Positions 56,490-64,000 of a stretch of 64,000 nucleotides of DNA are shown one piece after another. The translations under genes were made by a program, and so were the position numbers. Within the stretch, counting starts at the first letter, position 1. Every line of letters starts with the position of its first letter. This DNA is from Ascochyta rabiei (Eukaryota > Ascomycota > Dothideomycetes > Pleosporales > Didymellaceae): the NCBI RefSeq assembly GCF_004011695.2, contig NC_082418.1:124001-188000 (forward strand), read 5' to 3'. The notes under the pieces are model-generated. The model saw only the letters and a program-made list of their open reading frames with translations. It was not told the DNA's origin and did no database searches.

Positions 56490-56762
56490 GCCGAGGAGGT
56501 GGCTGTAGACAGTGAAAGAATGGACACGTGAGCGCAGTATCAGAATAGCCGACCACTTGTGATTTGGGGCCTGGCGATTGGAAGCTGAGATGGATACGCG
56601 CTGATGAAGGTGTGGGGGCTGCGTGCGGTGCGGAGTTCTCGGGGGTGCCAAGAGTGAAGTTTGCTTTGTTTGCACTTCCGCTGCACTGCACCCGCCGAAA
56701 GTTGATGCCGACAACATCATCGACCCCAGTTCAGCACCAGCACCAGCACCAGCACCACGGAA

Positions 56763-58661
56763 ATGGCTCCCCCAAGAGCCTACATCCCCTCTGCAGCCCT
56801 TATCCGTGCCCTTACCCGACCGCAGCCAGCGCCATGTCCATTCGCACGAGCCCTCCCGGCCCAGTTCGTACGCGGCAAGAAGTCCAAGGCGGCCAAAGCA
56901 CGAGAAGCCGAGAGAGCGCAATTGGCGCGACAAGCCAGGAGAGAACGCCACGTGACGGAGACGGAACAGAAGGCTCTGGAGGGGGTCGACAAGGGAAATC
57001 AAGGCCAGACAAAGAAAACCCTCAAGGACAGAAAGCTAGCCGCAGCAACAGGACCGCTGGGCGACCTCATCGCGAAGATGAACGATGAAAAGGAGATGGA
57101 CAAGTTGCTGATGCGCCCCCCGTCAGAAAACATAACCGACAATGACGACGACCTCGACATCGACTTTTACGAGCAGGACATTCACACTGGCGCACGGCGC
57201 AAAGTGGATAGATTTGGAACAGTCGCCGTCGGGACAGCTGCAGATAGGAATCGAGAGAAGGAGACGCTTCTGATGATCGAGGAGGAGGAGAAGGACCCAA
57301 ACTTCGATGATGCCGAGCTGAATAGGCGACTGATGGATGGGCTCATGGCAGACCCAGCTTTTGCCGACCTGACAGAGGAGCTCAAGGAGATCAAGGAAAG
57401 CATTTTGACAAAGCAGGAGATCAAGAAGATGGAGGAGCAGGCCGACAAGGATGCACAACCGACAGTCAACGAAATGAACGCATCGATGCGCATGGCCATA
57501 CACGAAGCCGTCACGGAGCTTCTCAATGACCCAGACATTGGCGACGCCAAGGAAGACCTGCAAGCAGTGCTCGACAAGATGCCCGAGATGATGGACGTTG
57601 ACGACCCGGAGTACCAGGCACTTATCGACCGGGCCATGTCCAAGGTCAACAGCAACGAAAAGATGCAGGAGAAAATGAAAGCAGGCCACGCAAGTGAAAC
57701 TGTCGAGGACAAGCAGAATTGGGTCAAGTTTGAGAAGGACATGGAAGACCTTCTCGCACCAGAAGAAGAGGATTACGACGAGCATGGCATGCCGGCAATT
57801 GTAGAACCCGAAGAACTACAGAAGGTGATGCTTCAGATGCGCGACATCATGAAGGACCTCAACGTCAGTGGAGACATCAAATCTGAGCTCGACAGGATGG
57901 TTGCCGAACCGTTGCCCACCGACGAAGGCGATGAGGTTGACGAGAACGGTTTCAACTTCAATGAAGACACAGACCCCGCGCAGCTCGCGGCTGAGCTTAC
58001 CAAACTTGCCGCATCCAAACTCGAATCTCCTCCTACTCCTGACTCCGAAGCTGAGGACGAGGAGCATATCCCGCCCGAACTCCAGGCCAAAGTTGACAAG
58101 ATCATGGAAGACCCGCGACTGATGGAGAAACTCGTGTACATCCAGAAGCTGATCGCCGAGCACACACCGAAGAAAGATCCAAATGATTTGACGCAAATTG
58201 ACCACGAGCTTGCCCCCGATCCGTACGAACTGGAAGATTCACGCACGGCAACCCTCGCGCAACGCATGGCAGCCGCGCGCGCCGACCCCGAGCATTCGGC
58301 CGCTCTACGCCGGCTACGCGTGCGTCTCCAGCCACCGTTCAACATCTCTCCGGCGCTGAAGTCATTTAACCAAGCACTGGAATTTGCATACATTGGCGCC
58401 AATGATGATGTACGAAGAGTGTTGTGGCGATCATACCAGAAAGCACGCAGCCTACCCACGTTCCTAGCAAACTTGAGCGATGAGGCGTGGGACATACTGT
58501 ACTACAGTCAGGCGGTTACTTGGAGCGGGAATCAAAACCGCACAGCGCATCTGAAGATGCTCTTGGCGGACCTTCAAAAGGTTGGCAGGAGTGGACCGCC
58601 GACGCATCCGAGTACCCTTGGGCAGCAAGCAGGCGAGACTGTTGAGACGCAGGCGCTGTAA
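56763..58661 (+). CDS. Acidic coiled-coil protein with probable mitochondrial presequence
   Basis: Intronless, 632 aa, start MAPPRAYIPSAALIRALTRP. The first 40 residues are basic, without acids, and rich in Ala/Arg/Ser, as a mitochondrial presequence. Residues 40-75 are a basic helix (KKSKAAKAREAERAQLARQA). The long middle is strongly acidic and helical, with repeated short motifs (DPAFADLTEELKEI, DPDIGDAKEDLQAV, DPRLMEKLVYIQKL). The last 110 residues (LRVRLQPPFNISPALKSFNQ, LWRSYQKARSLPTFLANLSD, AWDILYYSQAV, HLKMLLADLQKVGR) look like a compact conserved domain. I suspect a mitochondrial ribosome or expression factor of filamentous fungi but cannot name it. Confidence 0.75.
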   Translation: MAPPRAYIPSAALIRALTRPQPAPCPFARALPAQFVRGKKSKAAKAREAERAQLARQARRERHVTETEQKALEGVDKGNQGQTKKTLKDRKLAAATGPLGDLIAKMNDEKEMDKLLMRPPSENITDNDDDLDIDFYEQDIHTGARRKVDRFGTVAVGTAADRNREKETLLMIEEEEKDPNFDDAELNRRLMDGLMADPAFADLTEELKEIKESILTKQEIKKMEEQADKDAQPTVNEMNASMRMAIHEAVTELLNDPDIGDAKEDLQAVLDKMPEMMDVDDPEYQALIDRAMSKVNSNEKMQEKMKAGHASETVEDKQNWVKFEKDMEDLLAPEEEDYDEHGMPAIVEPEELQKVMLQMRDIMKDLNVSGDIKSELDRMVAEPLPTDEGDEVDENGFNFNEDTDPAQLAAELTKLAASKLESPPTPDSEAEDEEHIPPELQAKVDKIMEDPRLMEKLVYIQKLIAEHTPKKDPNDLTQIDHELAPDPYELEDSRTATLAQRMAAARADPEHSAALRRLRVRLQPPFNISPALKSFNQALEFAYIGANDDVRRVLWRSYQKARSLPTFLANLSDEAWDILYYSQAVTWSGNQNRTAHLKMLLADLQKVGRSGPPTHPSTLGQQAGETVETQAL

Positions 58662-59823
58662 AAGTTGAGACCAGGCAGTGAGTAGCTGAGGTAGCTTGGA
58701 CAGTGTAATACCAAATGATACCCGACCAGTTTGACTACCTCATTTTCTGGACTTCCGCTTACAATTTGCGAAGAGCGCTTAGTAGTTTTGGATGCTTCGC
58801 TCGAGTACTTTGAGGTGGATATTCTTCTGGCACATTCACGCAGTCGAGCCCCCGCCACCCCTGGTCCGCGATGCTTGTGTTATAACAAGCATGTCAAGAT
58901 GCTTCCAAGCGATGCAACCGGAGCTTTGGCGTACAGCTAGAACTGATAGAACGTTCTCGCTTTTGCAGGGCTGAGGATTCAGCGAGGTCAGGGTTCAATC
59001 CGGGAAAAAAAACTTATCTGACGACTAAACAGGGCAAGTCCACGACCGTTTCTTTTTTCTTGTCACAACGTGGCTGACAATCGGCCTAGAAATGGCGGGA
59101 CCTCGTATTCGGCACCCCGCATGTCACTGCTGCGCTGTGATGTTGCTGGGGCGATGCCCACGGTAGAATCGAATATTGTACAGACTATCAGTAGAGACAA
59201 GCCTAGGATCTCGCATCTCATCTTGCGCGACAATGCAATCAGGAACAATCGATCATCTCAGAAATCGTGTCTTTTGCAGTTTCTCGAAAAGAGCGAGTAC
59301 CAACCATGATTTACACCCACAAAGTCACACAAGAAGTGGCTTGGGCCGGCATCTCCATCGATCCAACACTGCGTCTAGCTGTCAGCCTTACACTTCAATT
59401 TCGCATTTTAAGCGAAGGGAGTCCAGCCGCACCCTATGGGGATCAGCGGGCGAATCTAGGTTCGGTGTGCAAGTCTCTTGTCAGTACGGGGTATCCTACC
59501 CACCTAACCGTCCTAGCTTCTTCGACACATCGATATGGTTAGCAATGCAGACGTATTCGGAATGCTTAGTGTACCACCGGTTCTCAACACCAAGTAGCCG
59601 CGAGGCTTGTATTCAACACTGGCATCCGCGTCGAATGGCCCGGAATGTGCAGTCCAGACCTGTGACCAATATCCTAGACACGTGTCCTAATTTTCTACAT
59701 GTGCTTGACGCGTTGCGCTTGCGAGCTGGACCATTTGTTGATGGCAACGATAAGGGCCTCATTCCCAGAAGGTCCAGATACAAGCCAAGGTCACTGTAGG
59801 TGTCTGAGCCATGACGCTGCTAC
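58662..59823. other. Intergenic, no gene seen
   Basis: About 1.2 kb with short frames only. A GGGTTCAATCC word near 58990 resembles a tRNA B box but no tRNA folds around it. Confidence 0.45.
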
Positions 59824-59830
59824 TATATAA
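59824..59830 (+). promoter_or_regulatory. TATA box
   Basis: TATATAA 93 bp before the ATG at 59923, followed by a CA-rich leader. It supports transcription of the small secreted protein locus. Confidence 0.5.
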
Positions 59831-59922
59831 GAATTGATCAGTTCGCTGTAACGAAACCACTCTGCATCCACACCAGACCCAAGAGTACAGCGTCTCTAGG
59901 CCAACGCCCTTAGTATACCAAG

Positions 59923-60551
59923 ATGCAGCTTCTCACAGCATGTCTTCGATCCCCATCGCTGAAGAAGACCTTTTAAGCAGACCCAGCTTTTATCTACAAT
60001 CATTGCCCTCTGGGGCACCACTCTGGCTGCACCCGCCAAGGGCGCTGCTGCTCCTGTGGCTCCCGTGGGTAACAAACCAACAGGTGGCCCAGCCTCAGCG
60101 CAGGTCACCGTCCACTCCGGACCGTACACATGCACAGATCCAAACATTGTGCGGTACCTTCCCTCGAGTCATTGTAGCACAGTGTCCTAATACATTATCG
60201 ACAGCCTCCACCCACAGACGGCAACGCTGGCAAAGCGACCGTAGTCTCCGTCACTGAAAACCAGTGCGTTGCGATCAATATCGTAAGTAATTCTCCTTCC
60301 GTGTAGTCTGGAGTGTGAGATGCTGGCTGCATAAGCCCTTCGGCGGTGCGGTGACTGCTACCATGACGGCGGCACCGAAGACTCGGGCTGCTGGATGCTA
60401 TATTCGGATGTTCACTCAACAAGGGTCCGGTCTCACATTAGCGAACCAGTATCATGGTTTTCCTTTCAACGGCGTGACTGTCGGCAGTAGTATGGGATGT
60501 GCCTCGCCTCCTGTGGAGAGTTATGGTGCTCTGCAGCCTGTTTGCGGATAA
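59923..60551 (+). pseudogene. Small secreted cysteine protein gene with interrupted leader
   Basis: Three exon-like parts can be followed: a leader and first part ending at 60173, 60218-60282, and 60381-60551, with introns of 44 nt (GTAGCA...CACAG) and 98 nt (GTAAGT...CGAAG) whose phases fit. The mature part contains VTVHSGPYTCTDPNIVRYLP, ENQCVAINI, AAGCYIRMF and GVTVGSSMGCASPP, four cysteines plus a last one in LQPVCG. After a Pro/Ala/Gly-rich pro-segment this looks like a fungal small secreted protein of about 130 residues. The ATG at 59923 and the hydrophobic leader (STIIALWGTTLAA) are in different frames, separated by 58 nt flanked by the repeat CAGCTT, with an in-frame stop. Either a non-canonical intron or a disabling insertion. 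Function unknown. Confidence 0.5.
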
Positions 60552-61850
60552 GGTCGTGAGGAAGCATGATGTGTAGTATACGGGTACGAGATTATGGATT
60601 ATGGAACACACTTGCTTTTTCTCGGATCCACAAGGTGCGGAAGTGAATGTGCCAGGTGAAGGCTTACAGATCAGCGAACTCTCGAGTTCCTAGCCCGACA
60701 GGCGTCGCACGCATAATATCACGGGCAACTCGACGCCAAGCTCGTCGCATAATCTTGACTATTGACACTCATTGATCAGCAACAGATTACATCTTTAGTA
60801 CAGAGGGCACGAGATGCTCTGCTTACCCTTTCACAACATTGCGAGCCAGGGTGTAGACTCCTCACATAGGGATCTTGATGTGGGTAAAAGTGAGCAGGCG
60901 GGCCCAGCGCTTGATGTCGGCGTGCACAAGCTTCGGCTGCAAGTTTACTCCTTTCGATATCAGGCCGTAACTAGAATGATATCTCGCACTTATTCATGCC
61001 CAATCACTGGAACCGGAAACCTATGCCAGCATGAGTTGACCATGGACAGCATGTTCTTCGGCCTCGCCTATGATTTGAACAACGAATTTATTTGTAGCGA
61101 AATGTTGTGCTGTATGAGAAGGAAGCCGACGGGGTTTGTGCAAGTACCTCATCCTGAGTGACGGTGAGGGTATTGCTGACCTGGTGAAAAGGTTGTCGAG
61201 TAACGACATAATTGTTGGAACGATGCAATGAACTTGCAATTAGTAAGAGTTACAGACAGAGCTGATGATGTGTCTTACTATCAGAGAACATGCGTGCTCC
61301 TGAAATCCTTGGTATGACTTTGCCCCACGACACAAAGGGAATCCTGCTCTGACCTGCTTCCTCGAAAGGCAGACTTGCTGTAACCTTTCCATGGTGACGG
61401 TGGGGTGGAAAAGGGCATAAGAATCTAGAAACTGGTTCGAAACATCAATGGTGTACGAAAAGGCGGCGAGACAGCGGTTGATTTCTGGAATCGACGTCAA
61501 TGTGTAGGACCACGAACATTCACCACCACCTCAACCAGGCAGAGAGACGCAAAGATTGACGAGGGGGTGAAGTTTTGAGCTTATAGACGCAAGAAAATGA
61601 CCAGCAACATTGCTTCCATGTCACGCAGTACTGAATAGCCTATCAACTACAGAATGGCTTCGTAGGGTGAAATACAGAGCAATGCCTTGTGGGGGCCCAT
61701 CCCTTTTGGTCTAGCGTGATATCTGATAAAAAGCTACAGCAGCTCGATCTTCTACCAAGCTCTCATCTTGCAACTTCATCCGTTACCACTACATACTGGT
61801 TCCTTCCTCGACTGCAGCTCCACGCTCACTTCAGAGCAACACCCGTCACC
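60552..61850. other. Intergenic, no convincing gene
   Basis: About 1.3 kb. A minus-strand frame (61240-61500) starts with protein-like sequence (MTSIPEINRCLAAFSYTIDV, SNQFLDSYALFHPTVTMERL) that could be an exon of an unrecognised gene, but no partner exon was found. The plus-strand frame 60814-61161 is unsupported. Confidence 0.4.
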
Positions 61851-63079
61851 ATGCGATCCCTCGCAGTCCTCATCATTCTCGCTGCGTTCTTGTACGTTAC
61901 AAGCGCAGTTACGTACTCCCCTGCAGCTTTCCTGGAGTTCCCAGGTCTACCCGTCTGCGCCCGCGTCTGCAGGGTCATCTTATATACGACCAACATCTGT
62001 GCTCCTCCCAACGTCCCAGTATCAAACAATGCCACGAGCATCAGATGTTTCTGCCAGTCAGAGAACCTCCGTAGCCTTTACAACATTCGAGAGATGTGTA
62101 ACGTTCACTGCGACGACAAGGCAATGCGGAAAATTGAAAATGCGTACAGTTCTTTTTGTGGTCTGTCTCAGATTTCTGTGACTTCCTCCGCAATACCTGC
62201 GCCGACTCGTGTTCTGCCACCCTCAACGTCATCAAGTGTTGCTTTGACTACCTGTCGTAGCTCGACGTCAATCTTGCAGCCGACCCAGACCTCTCCACCT
62301 GGTGCCGAAGAGCTCCAGGTAGAGCATACCTCTTCTCAGACCTGGTACGTTAATCTCATGTATCCTTCAAAGTACTTTCAGCTCTCGAACATGCGTTCAC
62401 GTCTGCCCTTGAAGGAACTCAGATAAGTGTAACCCTAACCCACAACAGGATACAAAAAAGCTGGAAGTACGTACTGACAGGCATTCTGGTACTTGTTATC
62501 GTGCTTGCTATCGCCGTCTACGCTCTGCTTCGCTTCATCCACTACCGACGACGTCAGCGCCCACTCAGCGAGGCAGAGCGATACGCAGAGTTGGAACGTG
62601 CCCTGCAAGAACATCTTGAAGAAAGTTACGGCCCTAGAGCAAGAGGCCAAATCGTTCCCCTGAAGACCATGAGTCCCGACAATAGCATCCAAGGGCGACT
62701 CAGCAGACTGCCACTCGGTAGGATGTCACGCAGCAAGACGCCAACCAACAACCCAATCATCAGTCGTCGACAACGTCCACAAACTCACAGCGTCAGCGCC
62801 CCCACCCATCTTAGCCGCGACTTGCCACCTACCGCGCATGAGATGTGGACTCCGCAAAGACCTGCCAGTTTCAGGACCACTACAAGTAGCATTGGTCAAC
62901 GCTCTTTGTCCTCCCCACTTGTACCCGTCTCTCCAGACTTGTTTCGCAACATTCCCTACGCCCAGTCCTTCAGATACTATGCAGAGGAGCAAGCAGAGAG
63001 AGAGAGAGATCTTGATATAATCAGAAGCATCAGCTCGGGTAATCTACAACGGGCAGATGGGACTTATGACTGGCATTGA
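61851..63079 (+). CDS. Single-pass membrane protein with 8-cysteine ectodomain
   Basis: Two exons, 61851-62344 and 62449-63079, 104-nt intron (GTACGT...CTAACC...AACAG), 374 aa. Signal peptide MRSLAVLIILAAFLYVTSAV. The ectodomain has eight cysteines in about 70 residues (PVCARVCRV, NICAPP, IRCFCQSE, EMCNVHCDD, SSFCGLS), like CFEM-type domains but with different spacing. A Ser/Thr/Pro stalk follows, then one membrane helix (VLTGILVLVIVLAIAVYALL) with a basic stop-transfer HYRRRQR, and a Ser/Arg-rich cytoplasmic tail of about 170 residues with SRRQRPQTHS and RTTTSSIGQR patches suited to kinases. It looks like a cell-surface sensor or receptor-like protein; ligand unknown. The intron lies just before the membrane helix. 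Confidence 0.8.
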
Positions 63080-63762
63080 AAGCAGCAAGGGCTTCTTGCA
63101 TCGCGGTGCGAGTTTATGGTCGATTATACTTCGATTGGAATGACGATGTAGGAAACTCACTCCAATAAGTTAAACAGTTTTCATAGTATGCCTTGCCATC
63201 ACAGTTGAATTGCAAATAATGTTGAAACCTTCTGATTACGATGGTGAATCTCTTGGTGCTATTTTGCCCTGTCTGTTTTCATCAATAAAGAAGAATGGAA
63301 TTTCTTGTTGTTCAGTGCCAGTTTTGAAAGTCACTAGCTTTGTGATTCGATTTTGAGAAACTTTGCTCTCCCACAATTTAAGGATCGTAAGGCGGACCGA
63401 TGGTACCTGTGTATGCTCACAAAGCGGGCATCAAATAATGGCGGCCAAAAAAACTTTTGGACATTCATGCGTGAGCCCAATTGATGGCATGAGCCGAACT
63501 TTCTGCCTTCACATTCACCTCTGTTCAACTTTTGCTCCTAACTTGCGACGCTACGCAACCTGCCACGAAACCTGTCAACATCATAAAGTCACATTACAAA
63601 CAGCTTCGTAGTCAAAGGAAATTCTACACCCACAAGTAAGTGATGATGTATCTCCCTTTCTAATGTCTATCACGTTGCACAGCAACAGACTCGCAAGCCC
63701 GATGGTCTGGCTGGAGGTCTTCGCCAATGACCTGTTCAAACTATACCAACCTTTGACAATAG
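63080..63762. other. Intergenic, may include the first exon of the SF3b5 gene
   Basis: About 680 bp, AT-richer. An ATG at 63663 may start the next gene (see there). Nothing else supported. Confidence 0.4.
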
Positions 63763-64000
63763 GAACCACATACACGACACCATTACCGACAAGCTCCGAG
63801 ATACGCGAGTTCTCGCCTTCCTCCAAGCCCGATACGTGGGCACTGGAAGAGCAGAAACCGGCAAGCACGAGTTCGCCTCCAACGTGGCCCGCGACACGCT
63901 TAACTCTTTCATCGGTTATTTTCCTTTGCTGAAGTATGCAGCGATTGGACTCGGTCAGACCCAAGAGCAGACACGCGTGCAGCTCCTGGAGCGCATGATT
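63763..64000 (+). CDS. SF3B5: Splicing factor 3b subunit 5 (SF3b10/Ysf3), cut by window end
   Basis: After an acceptor (TTTGACAATAG) the frame reads ITDKLRDTRVLAFLQARYVG, TGRAETGKHEFASNVARDTL, NSFIGYFPLLKYAAIGLGQT, QEQTRVQLLERMI and reaches the window edge without a stop. The RYVGTGxAETxKxE core, the RDTxxSFIGxxPLLxY stretch and the final RVQLLERMI are those of SF3b5, an 85-aa-class U2 snRNP subunit that packs against SF3b1 in branch-site recognition. The first exon is uncertain: ATG 63663 with a weak GTTGCA donor gives the right phase, but that donor is poor. Only a few residues are missing at the 3' end. Confidence 0.85.

Noticed and set aside
58975..59010. GGGTTCAATCC, a tRNA B-box-like word
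   Set aside because: The T-arm would contain a mismatch, the following A run cannot pair with any upstream acceptor strand, and no anticodon arm is visible.

Overview
The window is nuclear DNA of a filamentous ascomycete, most likely a dothideomycete. Genes are spaced 0.2-2 kb apart on both strands. They carry short introns (44-109 nt) with GT-AG ends and CTRAY-like branch sites. The gene set is typically fungal: condensin BRN1, a Naa40/NAT4 acetyltransferase, an SF3b5 homologue, an ABCA-type transporter, a secreted tyrosinase, a CAP/PR-1 protein, a GPI-type phospholipase-C-like protein, F-box/LRR proteins and a siderophore-transporter relic. No rRNA, tRNA, CRISPR array, plasmid or viral feature was found. 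No species name can be given from the sequence alone.

Layout. 1-2.5 kb: 3'-truncated ubiquitin-like (ULD) coiled-coil protein on the minus strand. 2.5-5 kb: long non-coding stretch with an 8-bp minisatellite, a 20-bp satellite and a 149-bp tandem repeat that runs into the 3' end of the next gene. 5-11.2 kb: a cation/Ca2+ exchanger and BRN1, divergent from one GC-rich promoter. 12-14.5 kb: CAP protein gene, then a wrecked siderophore transporter. 16-21.2 kb: two hypothetical genes, a small zinc-ribbon-like gene and an LRR gene. 23.5-25.6 kb: tyrosinase followed by three 268-bp tandem copies of its 3' flank. 26.4-29.8 kb: Rossmann-fold oxidoreductase and an LRR/F-box-like gene. 31.3-36.6 kb: ABCA transporter whose 3' end is tandemly duplicated downstream and whose upstream side carries 37-bp and 21-bp minisatellites. 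37.8-38.3 kb: 17-bp minisatellite. 38.6-43 kb: small hypothetical ORFs, several doubtful. 43.7-44.8 kb: secreted protein with two cysteine modules. 46.4-48.7 kb: flavin monooxygenase fused to a DUF6314-like domain. 49.9-58.7 kb: NAT4, a large tail-membrane protein, a hypothetical gene, a PLC-like protein and a mitochondrial acidic protein. 59.9-63.1 kb: an interrupted small secreted protein and an 8-cysteine single-pass membrane protein. 63.8 kb to the end: SF3b5.

The most unusual theme is recurrent. Three unrelated genes (exchanger, tyrosinase, ABC transporter) each carry two or three head-to-tail copies of their own 3' end or 3' flank. In the exchanger and ABC copies, where a base-by-base comparison was made, the differences are mostly C-to-T/G-to-A, the signature expected of repeat-induced point mutation (RIP). 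Other points of note are a duplicated cysteine module split by an intron at the same residue in both copies, a clear siderophore-transporter pseudogene, and a 58-bp insertion inside the leader of a small secreted protein gene.
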